Shown in pieces: positions 18,319 to 26,438 of a DNA stretch of 64,000 bases; positions within the stretch are counted from its first letter, which is position 1, and each line of letters starts with the position of its first letter. The position numbers and the translations under genes are program-made. This stretch comes from Curtobacterium sp. MCPF17_052 (GTDB lineage: Bacteria > Actinomycetota > Actinomycetes > Actinomycetales > Microbacteriaceae), in NCBI RefSeq assembly GCF_003234085.1, contig NZ_QKSD01000006.1, positions 1 through 64,000 of the forward strand, read 5' to 3'. The notes beneath the pieces were generated by a model. That model was not told where the DNA came from, did not search any database, and saw only the letters and a list, made by a program, of their open reading frames with translations.

Positions 18319-18808
18319 CGTCAGCCCCGAGTTGCATCAGGCGCTCGACGTCCATGTCCGACATGGGCAGGAGCGAGACTTCCCGCGCTGGGGTGAACAG
18401 CACGCACTTCGCGACGCAGAGGCGCTGCAGGAGCGGACCCGCTTGACGGCGGACCAGCGTGATCTTGGATCCGGGGATGTGATCCACTGAGCGGAACACT
18501 GCTCCCCGGTACACGAGCACGCCCCCCGGAACGATCTCGACACGGAAGTTACGGACTGCGACCGGGATGACGAGCACAGACTCGATGACCGCGCTGAGCA
18601 GAGCAAGTGCAGCCACCACCCAGCAACACGTTCGCCACGCCCCGGATGCCCAGACCGTGCAGAGGATCGCTCCTCCGGCGACGATGATGCCTCCCGCCCA
18701 GGCTTCGATCCGACCGACCATCCTGGCTGCGATCTCCGCCGCTCGCAGCGACTCACGGGCCTCGAAACCTCCGCGCCGTTCACCGCCGGCGGTTCGATGT
18801 CGCGTCAC
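18311..18808 (-). CDS. Single bPH2-domain membrane protein, likely immunity
   Basis: A 165-residue YdbS-like protein. Two transmembrane segments (about residues 35-55 and 62-82) are followed by one bPH2 domain beginning RNFRVEIVPGGVLVYRGAVF and containing ITLVRRQAGPLLQRLCVAK. It starts with GTG inside the 3' end of the ABC ATPase gene (29-nt overlap) and overlaps the larger PH gene by 8 nt. In characterised aureocin A53-type loci, a YdbS-like and a YdbT-like protein are encoded side by side, exactly this arrangement. I infer that the two together protect the producer membrane from the 53-residue peptide. Confidence 0.85.
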   Translation of the reverse strand: MTRHRTAGGERRGGFEARESLRAAEIAARMVGRIEAWAGGIIVAGGAILCTVWASGAWRTCCWVVAALALLSAVIESVLVIPVAVRNFRVEIVPGGVLVYRGAVFRSVDHIPGSKITLVRRQAGPLLQRLCVAKCVLFTPAREVSLLPMSDMDVERLMQLGADDV

Positions 18809-19658
18809 GGTACTGCTCTTCGAGGGTCTGGGCTTCGGAGACGAGGTGCGACAGCACCGCCCCGGAGGACAACGCCGTCCGGAACACCCGCGCTGGCTCC
18901 ATCCCTCGCACCAGGATCGAACTGTCGGCGGTGACGACCACGTCGGCTCCGGCTGCCGTCAAGGCGCGGACGAGTTCCCCAGCCCGCGACTCCGCGCGGA
19001 GCCGGACCGAGTTCCGCGCCGGACTCCGGCCGTCGAGTGGGGACAGAGAACCGTTCGTCAGGAGCACCACGCGGGTGGCGATCCGCTCCATCTCAGCCAT
19101 GAGGTGCGAGGAGAGCAGCACGGCTCGTCCGGAACTGGCGAAGCCCCGGAGGAGTTCGCGTATCCAGAGCACCCCGTCGGGATCGAGACCGTTGAGCGGC
19201 TCGTCCAGCACCAGGACGTCCGGCTCATCGACCAGCGCCAGGGCGAGCGCGAGCCGCTGACGCATCCCGAGCGAGAGGTGCTTCACGCATCGGCGCTCCG
19301 CATCGCTGAGCCCGACGGTTGCCAGCGCCGCCTGCACAGAACCGCGACGTACTCGACCGCGGGAGTACAGGTGTGCGATCACCAGGTGTTGACGACACGT
19401 GAGCCTGTCGTCAAGCCACGCCGGGTCGAGGAGCGCGCCGATCCGCAGAGGACCGTCCGTGGCATCTCCGAATTCGACGACGCCAGCTTGCGCCGTGTCG
19501 ATACCAGCGACGATCCGGAGGAGGGTGCTCTTCCCGGAGCCATTCGCGCCGAGCAGTCCAAGTACCTCGCCAGGGCGGACTTCGAGGTCGAGGTCCGTGA
19601 GCACCTGGTGCCCCCCGAACCCTTGACGGACGCCGATGAGTCGGACGATGGGGTTCAT
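18780..19658 (-). CDS. ABC transporter ATP-binding protein, bacteriocin locus
   Basis: A 292-residue ATPase with Walker A GANGSGKS (37-44), signature LSLGMRQRL, Walker B VLVLDEPLNGLDP and a switch His in LLSSHLMAEME. It resembles BcrA/CcmA-type subunits that work with small permeases in peptide-antibiotic export and resistance (LnqF/LnqE, AucE-G). The frame runs far upstream, but the ATG at 19658 begins the family's MNPIVRLIGVRQGFGG N-terminus and overlaps the permease stop by 4 nt. It probably drives secretion of the peptide and/or clears it from the membrane. Confidence 0.92.
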   Translation of the reverse strand: MNPIVRLIGVRQGFGGHQVLTDLDLEVRPGEVLGLLGANGSGKSTLLRIVAGIDTAQAGVVEFGDATDGPLRIGALLDPAWLDDRLTCRQHLVIAHLYSRGRVRRGSVQAALATVGLSDAERRCVKHLSLGMRQRLALALALVDEPDVLVLDEPLNGLDPDGVLWIRELLRGFASSGRAVLLSSHLMAEMERIATRVVLLTNGSLSPLDGRSPARNSVRLRAESRAGELVRALTAAGADVVVTADSSILVRGMEPARVFRTALSSGAVLSHLVSEAQTLEEQYRDATSNRRR

Positions 19659-20410
19659 CGGATGCCCCACCGTCGGATACTGACCAGACCGGCGATGAGG
19701 AGAGCGGTGTCCAGTCCCACGAATCGGAGGACGGCGGTCCCTTGCGTCGAGGGCTCCAACAGCGCAGCAGTGAGCGTCACCGGCGCGAACTGCAGGACCG
19801 AGACGCTGATACTCGGTGCCCATATCCCAGCGATCGCCACGAGGAGCGGCAGCGCCCAGACGACGGCCAAGTAGACGAACACTGCGGGGACGGGCGATCG
19901 CATGAGCATGCCGATCCCGGCGCCGAGCAAGACGAACAGGAGATGCAGGGCCGGGAGCGCCAGCCACGCAAGCGGCGATGCACGCAGGACGTCGTCTGTG
20001 CGAGAGGCCGCGAGCGGCACGAGCAACATCACCACGGCGAGCCCTGTGAGCACTCCTGCGGTGGCCAGCACCGCGGTCTTCGCGACGAAGACGAGCGTGC
20101 GATCGTTCATCTGCAGGAGTGTCAGCGCGAACTGACGGGATGACAGATCAGCCGCGGTGAAGAGCGCTGCCGCGAGTCCCAGGAAGAACGGGCTGACCTC
20201 TGCGCCCGACACAGCTGCTCGCACGACCGTCGCCGATGCCGCGGCCGGTGCGAGGACGAGGACCTGCCCCGCGCCGAGTGCGAGCGCTCCCAGGACGGCG
20301 ATCGCCAGCAGAGCCATCTGGGAACGCAGGCTCACGAGCCGGTACCCCTCGCCTCGCCACGATCGCGACCATTTGGATCTGGTCGCCGCGTCGGTCGCCC
20401 GCCGTGTCAT
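19655..20410 (-). CDS. ABC permease, bacteriocin locus
   Basis: A 251-residue integral membrane protein with about six transmembrane segments (for example MALLAIAVLGALALGAGQVLVL, VLATAGVLTGLAVVMLLVPL, LLIAGLVSIRRWGIR at the end). The coding frame continues upstream of 20410 but there becomes charged and implausible. The ATG at 20410 has GAGGGTGG about 7 nt upstream, so it is chosen. It is the first gene of the minus-strand operon and diverges from the peptide gene across a 229-bp gap. Pairs with the ATPase at 18780-19658. Confidence 0.88.
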   Translation of the reverse strand: MTRRATDAATRSKWSRSWRGEGYRLVSLRSQMALLAIAVLGALALGAGQVLVLAPAAASATVVRAAVSGAEVSPFFLGLAAALFTAADLSSRQFALTLLQMNDRTLVFVAKTAVLATAGVLTGLAVVMLLVPLAASRTDDVLRASPLAWLALPALHLLFVLLGAGIGMLMRSPVPAVFVYLAVVWALPLLVAIAGIWAPSISVSVLQFAPVTLTAALLEPSTQGTAVLRFVGLDTALLIAGLVSIRRWGIR

Positions 20411-20639
20411 CGTACCCACCCTCGAATTCCGGTCTCCGCCGCCCGGGAGATCCGGGATGGACTCAACGTAGCCGATTTCCCGCGACGTGTATTGCTCACG
20501 CCACCTATCAGAATCCTGTATTTGACTTCGAGCGCGCCGACCTGCCACGGTCATGCTCACCGCACCGACTGCGGTCGGGGAGACGCGTGCACGCGGGGAC
20601 CCGGATGAAGCGAAAAACGAATCGAAGGGGGGCACAGCC
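20411..20639. promoter_or_regulatory. Divergent control region of bacteriocin locus
   Basis: A 229-bp gap between the minus-strand export/immunity operon and the plus-strand peptide gene. It is visibly more AT-rich than its surroundings (for example 20480-20525 and 20608-20625). It must contain both promoters, but no pair of -35/-10 boxes is close enough to consensus for me to name one. No regulator gene is present in the locus. Confidence 0.5.
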
Positions 20640-20801
20640 ATGGCTGTGTTCGCACGGATCCTCCAGCTGCTGGCGAGGTACGGAGCGCGGGCCGTCGCAT
20701 GGGCGAAGGCCCACGTCCAGCAGGTCCTGAACTGGATCAACATCGGACAGGCGATCGACTGGATCGTGTCGAAGATCAAGCAGATCCTCGGCATCCGCTA
20801 G
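20640..20801 (+). CDS. Leaderless class IId bacteriocin, lacticin Q/aureocin A53-like
   Basis: A 53-residue cationic peptide: seven Lys/Arg against one Asp, Trp at 21, 32 and 41, no Cys, no signal or double-Gly leader. It starts MAVFARILQLLARYG; its C-terminal residues 36-52 (GQAIDWIVSKIKQILGI) differ at only one position from lacticin Q as I remember that sequence. Over all 53 residues I count 33 identities with no gaps. These peptides are made without leader or modification and permeabilise target membranes, folding as a four-helix saposin-like bundle. The ATG has AAGGGGGG 6 nt upstream. A longer in-frame start at 20553 would add 29 hydrophilic residues without family support. Strong terminator 31 nt after the stop. 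Confidence 0.93.
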   Translation: MAVFARILQLLARYGARAVAWAKAHVQQVLNWINIGQAIDWIVSKIKQILGIR

Positions 20802-20832
20802 CAGGACGGCGAGGCCCGCCTGTTGCGGAGCC

Positions 20833-20874
20833 GGCCAGCGCCTGCGTTCGGGGAACCGAGCGCAGGCGCTGGCC
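20833..20874. terminator. Strong hairpin terminator after bacteriocin gene
   Basis: Perfect 14-bp arms, GGCCAGCGCCTGCG at 20833-20846 and its reverse complement at 20861-20874, around a 14-nt loop. It lies between the bacteriocin gene and the convergent Ppx/GppA gene, so it can end transcription from both sides. Confidence 0.8.
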
Positions 20875-20917
20875 TCGTTCGTGAGGGGAGACAGACGTCA
20901 GCTGCCACCCGGAGGGG

Positions 20918-21853
20918 TCAGCCGAGGACCGACAGCTGGTCCAGCCGCTCGAGGATCACGCCCTCGCGCAACGCCCACGGGCAGATCTCCAGCGCGGGCA
21001 GGTCGAAGATGTCCAGGCAGGCCTCGGCGACGAGCGCCCCCGGCACGACCTGGTGCGCCCGGCTCGGAGAGACCCCGGGCAGCGTCCCGAGCTCGTCGAC
21101 CGACATGGTCAGGAGCGACGGCAGCCGGTCGCGGAGCACTGCACCGTCGAGCAGCCGGGGCACGAGCGGCCCTGCGGCCGACGGCGCTGCGCCGCAGATC
21201 CGGGCGATGGACCGGAACGTCTTCGAGGTCGCGACCGCCCGGTCCGGAGCTCCGGACCGCAGGAGCCGCCCGGCTTCGCGGGCGATCTCGACGCGGACCT
21301 CGTGCCGGATGCGACGCAGCTCGTCCTGGCTGGGGGTGCCGGCCGCGAAGTACGTGCGGGCCAGCCGCGCGGCACCGATCGGCATCGACCAGGCGACGTC
21401 GGGCGCCTCGTCCGCGCCGCCGGCGATCTCGAGTGAGCCGCCGCCGATGTCGAAGACCGCGAGACGGCCGGCGGACCAGCCGAACCAGCGGCGCACGGCC
21501 AGGAACGTCAGGCGGGCCTCGTCCGACCCGGAGAGCACGGCGAGTTCGACGCCGGTCTGCTCCTGCACGTGTGCCAGGACCGCTTCGGAGTTCACGGCGT
21601 CACGTACCGCGGAGGTCGCGAACCCGAGCATGTCCTCGCAGCCGCGGTCCTCTGCGACACGGACGGACTCGGCCACGAAGTCCGTCAACGCGTCGATGCC
21701 CACCGGCGTCACCGCACCCCGGTCGTCCAGGTGCTCCGCGAGTCGCAGTGGTCGCTTGAACGACGACGCGGGCAGCGGGGCTGCGCCGCCGTGGGCGTCG
21801 ACGACGAGCAGGTGACCGGTGTTGGAACCGATGTCGAGGACTCCGACGCGCAT
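20918..21853 (-). CDS. Ppx/GppA family phosphatase
   Basis: A 311-residue exopolyphosphatase/guanosine-pentaphosphatase-type protein of the actin-like ATPase fold. Visible are the phosphate loops [19 protein letters not shown] at the N-terminus and [13 protein letters not shown] (about residues 138-150), plus the [11 protein letters not shown] motif typical of the family. It matches the short, single-catalytic-module actinobacterial Ppx forms (about 310 residues). It hydrolyses polyphosphate or pppGpp; which one cannot be told. It has its own promoter region facing the nucleoside operon's end. Confidence 0.9.
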   Translation of the reverse strand: MRVGVLDIGSNTGHLLVVDAHGGAAPLPASSFKRPLRLAEHLDDRGAVTPVGIDALTDFVAESVRVAEDRGCEDMLGFATSAVRDAVNSEAVLAHVQEQTGVELAVLSGSDEARLTFLAVRRWFGWSAGRLAVFDIGGGSLEIAGGADEAPDVAWSMPIGAARLARTYFAAGTPSQDELRRIRHEVRVEIAREAGRLLRSGAPDRAVATSKTFRSIARICGAAPSAAGPLVPRLLDGAVLRDRLPSLLTMSVDELGTLPGVSPSRAHQVVPGALVAEACLDIFDLPALEICPWALREGVILERLDQLSVLG

Positions 21854-21887
21854 GCGCCCACGCTAGTGGTCGGGCGGGAGGCCCGGA

Positions 21888-22748
21888 TCACGTCCCGAGG
21901 AACGCCTCCAGCTGCGCGGTGGTCGGGTAGGACGCCTGTGCGCCGGCACCGGTCGCCGCGTACGCACCGACACCGGCTGCGAAGCGCGCGGCCTCGACGA
22001 GCGCGTCCCCCGCGGCGAGCCGGAGTGCGACCGCCCCCATGAAGGCGTCCCCGCACCCCGTGGTGTCGACCGCGTCGACGGGGACGGCGGGGACCTCGAC
22101 CGGCGCGGCGTCCCCGTCGTGCACGACCGAGCCGTCGCCACCCCGGGTGACGATCGACCGGGCGACGCCGTGGTCCCCGAGGGCGGCGGCTTCGTGCTCG
22201 TTGACGAGCAGGACGTCGGTCAGGTCGAGGAGCTCCGGTGGGACGTCACCGAACGGGGACAGGTTCGTCAGCACGGTCACCCCGGCGGCGTGTGCGGCAC
22301 GGGCGGCGGCGAGCACGGCCTCCATCGGGACTTCGAGGCAGAGTCCGAGGACGGCGGCGTCCCGGAAGAGGTCGGCGGGCAGGTCCTCGGCCGAGAACGT
22401 GGCGTTGGCGCCGCCGGAGATGACGATGGTGTTCTCGCCGCGGCCGTCGACCGTGATGACGGCGGTGCCGGTGGCCGTCCCCGGCCGGACGACGACGTCC
22501 GTGGTGTCCGCACCCGAGGCCGCGACGGAGTCGCGGAGCAGTGCGCCGTTGCCGTCGTCGCCGACTGCGCCGACCATGCGGACGGTTCCCCCGAGCCTCC
22601 CGGCCGCGACGGCCTGGTTGGCGGACTTGCCCCCGGGCAGGATCGCCAGGTCGGACCCGTGCAGGGTCTCCCCCGGCTGCGGGAAGCGCTCGGTGCGGAC
22701 GACGAGGTCCGCGTTCAGCGACCCGACGATCACGATCGTGTCGGTCAT
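21888..22748 (-). CDS. rbsK: Ribokinase (PfkB family)
   Basis: A 286-residue sugar kinase that phosphorylates ribose at C5. It shows the PfkB N-terminal signature GGKSANQAVAAGRLGG (about residues 38-53), the ribokinase start IVIVGSLNADLVVR with the substrate-binding Asn-Asp pair, and the C-terminal VDTTGCGDAFMGAV with the catalytic Asp. It is the last gene of an operon with a nucleoside hydrolase and a transporter, overlapping the transporter stop by 4 nt. The natural reading is that it captures ribose released from nucleosides. Confidence 0.93.
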   Translation of the reverse strand: MTDTIVIVGSLNADLVVRTERFPQPGETLHGSDLAILPGGKSANQAVAAGRLGGTVRMVGAVGDDGNGALLRDSVAASGADTTDVVVRPGTATGTAVITVDGRGENTIVISGGANATFSAEDLPADLFRDAAVLGLCLEVPMEAVLAAARAAHAAGVTVLTNLSPFGDVPPELLDLTDVLLVNEHEAAALGDHGVARSIVTRGGDGSVVHDGDAAPVEVPAVPVDAVDTTGCGDAFMGAVALRLAAGDALVEAARFAAGVGAYAATGAGAQASYPTTAQLEAFLGT

Positions 22749-24190
22749 CGGACGGTCTCCTTCTGCCGGGTGGCGGCCGTGGTCTCGGCACGCTCGGGAC
22801 GGGGGATCAGGAACGAGGTCGCGAGTGCCACGGTCGTGATCACGGCCCCGAGCAGCATGCCACCGGAGTAGCCGGCGGTGCCCGTGGACCCGCCGACCCC
22901 GAGTGCGATCTGCAGCGCCGGCAGGACGGCGAAGCTGACGCCGGCACCGAGGTTGAACGCGCCCGCGTTGAGGCCGGGCAGGAACCCGGGGTTGGAGTCC
23001 GGGGAGAGCACGATGCCCAGGCCGTTCAGGATGATGTTCGCGATGCCGGCGTACGTGATGCCGATGAGCACGGTGGCGACGACGAGCACGGGCAGCGAGT
23101 GCACGCCGACGAGGGCCATCAGGACGGTCGCGACGATGCTGCCGACGAGTCCGACGCGCAGGACGGCTCGGTAGCCCAGCGTCGGGGCGAGCCGACCGGC
23201 GAACGGCCCGACGATCCAGCCGACCAGCGCGTACGGCGTGAGGAACACGAGGGAGGCGAGGTCGGCCTCCATCCCGAAGCCCGCGTCCCCGTTCTGTGCG
23301 AGCGAGGTGACCAGTCCGTTCACCACGGCGAACACGCCGGTCATCGTGAGGAACGTCGTCGCGAGCAGTGCCCACGTGGCGCGGCGCTTGAGGAACCGCG
23401 TCTCGACGAGCGGTTCCCGCACCCGGGACTCGACCGCCCAGAACACGGCGAAGGCGGCGAGGGCCACGACGATGCCGCCGATGACGACCACCGGGTCCGC
23501 GTCACCGAGCTTGCCGGCCTCGTTGAAGGCGGTCAGCAGCGCGCCGACCGAGACCACGAGTGGGACGACGCCGACCCAGTCCATCCTGGTGCCCTCGGAC
23601 GGCTTCGACTCGACACCCCACACGGCCACGAGCGCCAGGGCGATCACGGTGACGATCGCGATCACCCAGAAGATGCCGCGGAAGCCGAAGGCCGTGGCGA
23701 TCCAGCCACCGGCGAGCGCGTCGATGCCCGCGATGCCGCCGTTCACCGCGGTGAGCAGGCCGAGGGCGGCGCCGTAGCGCTTCGGGTCGGTGATCTCGCG
23801 GCGCAGGACGAGCAGGCAGATCGGCACGACCGGGCCCGTCACGCCCTGGATGATGCGGCCCGCGAAGAGCATCGGGACGTTCACCGCCAGGGCCGCGACG
23901 ATGCTGCCGATGAGCATCACGGCGAGCATGCCGACCAGGACGCGCTTGCGGCCGACGATGTCGGACAGGCGGGGCAGGAACAGGGAGAACAGGGCGGCGA
24001 GCGTGAAGTAGAGGGTCTGCGAGAGCCCGATCGTCGCGTCGTCGGTGTGGAGTTCGCGGGCCATCGTGACCAGCGCGGGGCTGAGCATGCTGGCGTTGAG
24101 CTGGAACGCGATGCACGCGGCCAGGAGTGCGGCGGTGAGGGCGCCGATCGACTTCGTCGACGTCGACGTCTTCGTCGAGGGGGTGCTCAT
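22745..24190 (-). CDS. MFS transporter, likely nucleoside uptake
   Basis: A 481-residue, 12-14 TM major facilitator of the DHA2-like branch, with LSDIVGRKRVLVGM between TM2 and TM3 and a LFAGRIIQGVTGPVVPICLLVLRRE stretch around TM4-5. Sequence type alone would suggest drug export. However, it is sandwiched and translationally coupled between nucleoside hydrolase and ribokinase genes under a LacI regulator, so I infer import of nucleosides or ribose. The ATG at 24190 lies 5 nt after the nucleoside hydrolase stop. Confidence 0.85.
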   Translation of the reverse strand: MSTPSTKTSTSTKSIGALTAALLAACIAFQLNASMLSPALVTMARELHTDDATIGLSQTLYFTLAALFSLFLPRLSDIVGRKRVLVGMLAVMLIGSIVAALAVNVPMLFAGRIIQGVTGPVVPICLLVLRREITDPKRYGAALGLLTAVNGGIAGIDALAGGWIATAFGFRGIFWVIAIVTVIALALVAVWGVESKPSEGTRMDWVGVVPLVVSVGALLTAFNEAGKLGDADPVVVIGGIVVALAAFAVFWAVESRVREPLVETRFLKRRATWALLATTFLTMTGVFAVVNGLVTSLAQNGDAGFGMEADLASLVFLTPYALVGWIVGPFAGRLAPTLGYRAVLRVGLVGSIVATVLMALVGVHSLPVLVVATVLIGITYAGIANIILNGLGIVLSPDSNPGFLPGLNAGAFNLGAGVSFAVLPALQIALGVGGSTGTAGYSGGMLLGAVITTVALATSFLIPRPERAETTAATRQKETVR

Positions 24191-24195
24191 CGCGC

Positions 24196-25239
24196 TCAGA
24201 CCTCCGACGTGGCGCTCGGCTGCGTGGTCAGGCCCGCGTCGAGCCCGTCCGCCGCCGCACGGGGCGTCCAACCGGTGTCGGGCGTCTCGCCGATGCGCTC
24301 GAGGGCGTCGATCACCAGGTCCCAGAACCGGCCGTGGTCGAGCTCCATCGCGGCGCTGGTGCGGCAGTCCTCCGGCGCCGGGGAACGGAAGTCGGCGACG
24401 GTCATGCCGAGGGTCAGCGTGCCCTGGGTCTCGACGCGGATCGGGACCTTCACGGCGCGCACGATCGTCGGGTCGATGACGTACGCGACGGCGCACGGGT
24501 CGTGCACCGGCGGGGCATCGAAGCCCTGGACGTCCTGGTACGCCTTGCCGAAGAAGTCGAGGAGCTCCCCCACGAACGCGGCGGGTCCGGTGCCGACGGC
24601 GGCGATGCGGGCGGCGACCTCGGGGGTGGCGAGCGCCTGGTGGGTGAGGTCGAGTCCGACCATGACGACGTCCCAGCCGGCGTCGAAGACGATCGACGCG
24701 GCCTCGGGGTCGATGACGATGTTGAACTCGGCGACCGGGCTCCAGTTGCCGACGTGGACACCGCCGCCCATCAGCACGACCTGCTTGACGCGCTCGACGA
24801 TGCGGGGCTCCTTGCGGACGGCGAGCGCGATGTTCGTCAGGCCGGCGGTCGGCACGATCGTGACGGTCCCCGGCTCGTGTGCCATCACGGTGTCGATGAT
24901 CAGGTCGACCGCGTGCCGCTCGTCGAGCTCGAAGGACGGCTCTGGCAGGACGGGTCCGTCGAGGCCGCTCTCGCCGTGGATCTCGGGGGCGACCTCGACC
25001 TGGCGGAGCAGTGGCCGAGCGGCGCCGGCGGCGAAGGGCACGCCGGTGATCCCCGCGATCCGGGCCACGGCGAGCGCGTTCCGGGTGACCTTCGGCAGGG
25101 TCTGGTTCCCGACGACGGTGGTCACGGCGAGCAGCTCGACGTCCGGGTTGCCGTGGGCGAGCAGCATCGCGACGGCGTCGTCGTGGCCGGGGTCGCAGTC
25201 GAGGATGATCTTCGCGGGGGTGCGGGGGGCGTCGGTCAC
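24196..25239 (-). CDS. Inosine-uridine preferring nucleoside hydrolase
   Basis: A 347-residue calcium-dependent N-ribohydrolase that splits nucleosides into base and ribose. The N-terminal metal motif IILDCDPGHDDAVAMLLA (residues 11-28) is diagnostic, with LLAVTTVVGNQTL after it, MGGGVHVGNWSPVAEFNIVIDPEAA in the middle and the late HDPCAVAYVI motif with catalytic His/Asp. The frame is open to 25332, but I choose the GTG at 25239: it has a GGAG about 8 nt before it and leaves the twin LacI operators outside the gene. First gene of the salvage operon. Confidence 0.93.
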   Translation of the reverse strand: MTDAPRTPAKIILDCDPGHDDAVAMLLAHGNPDVELLAVTTVVGNQTLPKVTRNALAVARIAGITGVPFAAGAARPLLRQVEVAPEIHGESGLDGPVLPEPSFELDERHAVDLIIDTVMAHEPGTVTIVPTAGLTNIALAVRKEPRIVERVKQVVLMGGGVHVGNWSPVAEFNIVIDPEAASIVFDAGWDVVMVGLDLTHQALATPEVAARIAAVGTGPAAFVGELLDFFGKAYQDVQGFDAPPVHDPCAVAYVIDPTIVRAVKVPIRVETQGTLTLGMTVADFRSPAPEDCRTSAAMELDHGRFWDLVIDALERIGETPDTGWTPRAAADGLDAGLTTQPSATSEV

Positions 25240-25328
25240 GAGGCTGCTCCACTTCGTCGGGGAGCCGGCGGCCCAGGGGTCGGGCCGGCCGGCAGGAGGT
25301 CGGGGCCTGACGCGCCATGCACGCCGCG

Positions 25329-25340
25329 TCAAGCGTTTGA
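25329..25340. promoter_or_regulatory. LacI-type operator, copy 1
   Basis: TCAAGCGTTTGA, one mismatch from the perfect palindrome of copy 2. It lies between the nucleoside salvage operon and the divergent LacI gene and is very probably bound by that regulator. Confidence 0.8.
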
Positions 25341-25352
25341 CATCTCAGCGCA

Positions 25353-25364
25353 TCAAGCGCTTGA
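25353..25364. promoter_or_regulatory. LacI-type operator, copy 2
   Basis: TCAAGCGCTTGA, a perfect 12-bp palindrome with the central CG of LacI/PurR-family sites. Centre-to-centre distance to copy 1 is 24 bp, a little over two helical turns. It is placed to control both the salvage operon and the regulator gene. Confidence 0.85.
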
Positions 25365-25413
25365 CGTCAAGTCGTACGGATGGTGCGTCCGCCAGCGTCG
25401 CTAGCATCGACGT

Positions 25414-26424
25414 GTGCCCTCGTCCCCGCGCAGTCGCCCCGCTCCGTCCGGCCGGGTGACCGCCGCGATGGTGGCCGAACGCGCCGGCACGAGCATCGCC
25501 ACGGTCTCCCTCGTCGTCAACGGCAAGGACCGTGGGCGGGTCTCGACACCGATCGCCGACCGGGTGCGGGACGCCGTCGAGCAGCTCGGCTACGTCGTGG
25601 ACCACGCGGCGAGCTCCCTGGCGCGCGGCAGCGGCGACCTCGTGGTGCTCATCGCGCCCGACCTGTCGAACCCGTTCTTCGCCGAGGTCATCCGCGGCGT
25701 CCGGGACACCGTCGGTGACCGCTTCCAGCTCGTGCTGTCCGTCACCGAGCGCGGCGCGCAGCCGGTGGACGCCGACGTGCGCCGCTTCGAGCGGCTCCGC
25801 CCCGCCGGGATCCTGGTCGACGCCCCGGCCGAGAGCGCATCGATGTCCGCGAGCGTCCCCGTCGTCCTGCTCGACGCACCGGGCGGCCCCGGTGCGGTCA
25901 ACTACGACCTCACCGCCGGGGTGGAGGCGCTGGTCGCCCACCTCGCCGCAGCCGGACACCGCCGGGTCGCCTACCTCGACGGGACCTCACGCGCGACGAC
26001 GTTCGCGGTCCGCCGCACGCTGTTCGAGCGGGCGACCGCCACCGCCGGCATCACGACGTCGCCCATGGCAGCACATGCGGACCTGACGATCGACGCCGCC
26101 GCGACCGTCGTCGGGCAGGTCGTCGACGCGTGGCTCGCTGACGGGGTCACGGCCGTCGTCGCAGCCGCCGACACACTGGCGTACGGGGTCCTCCGGGTCG
26201 CCGCCGAGCGCGGCATCGCCGTCCCGGCGACGCTGGCGGTCGCCGGGTTCGACGACCTGCCCTCGTCCTCGGTCACCGCGCCCAGCCTGACGAGCGTCGC
26301 CCTCCCCGGTGCGGAACTCGGGCGAGCGGCGGCGCTCCGGCTCCTCGCTGCACTCGACGGCGTCGACACCCCGGACCCGGCGCTGCCCACCCGCCTGGTC
26401 CCCCGCGCGAGCACCGGGGCCTGA
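25414..26424 (+). CDS. LacI-family regulator of nucleoside salvage
   Basis: A 336-residue regulator. The helix-turn-helix spans about residues 14-40 (RVTAAMVAERAGTSIATVSLVVNGK), followed by the hinge helix region LGYVVDHAASSLARG and a periplasmic-binding-like ligand domain (IAPDLSNPFFAEVIRGV, VAGFDDLPSSSVTAPSLTSV). It is divergent from the nucleoside hydrolase/MFS/ribokinase operon, with two operators between them, so it is most likely that operon's repressor, induced by a nucleoside or ribose derivative. GTG start at 25414; a second GTG two bases earlier is out of frame. Confidence 0.9.
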   Translation: MPSSPRSRPAPSGRVTAAMVAERAGTSIATVSLVVNGKDRGRVSTPIADRVRDAVEQLGYVVDHAASSLARGSGDLVVLIAPDLSNPFFAEVIRGVRDTVGDRFQLVLSVTERGAQPVDADVRRFERLRPAGILVDAPAESASMSASVPVVLLDAPGGPGAVNYDLTAGVEALVAHLAAAGHRRVAYLDGTSRATTFAVRRTLFERATATAGITTSPMAAHADLTIDAAATVVGQVVDAWLADGVTAVVAAADTLAYGVLRVAAERGIAVPATLAVAGFDDLPSSSVTAPSLTSVALPGAELGRAAALRLLAALDGVDTPDPALPTRLVPRASTGA

Positions 26425-26438
26425 GACCGAGCAGACGT

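Noticed and set aside
20553..20639. Longer start for the bacteriocin that would add a 29-residue leader
   Set aside because: The added residues are hydrophilic, have no signal or Gly-Gly site and no ribosome site, while the ATG at 20640 has an excellent one and gives exactly the length of lacticin Q as I recall it.
22541..25459. 972-codon open frame on the plus strand across the nucleoside operon
   Set aside because: It is antisense to three well-supported genes and its translation is compositionally Arg/Asp/Gly-biased, as expected for an opposite-strand shadow in GC-rich DNA.
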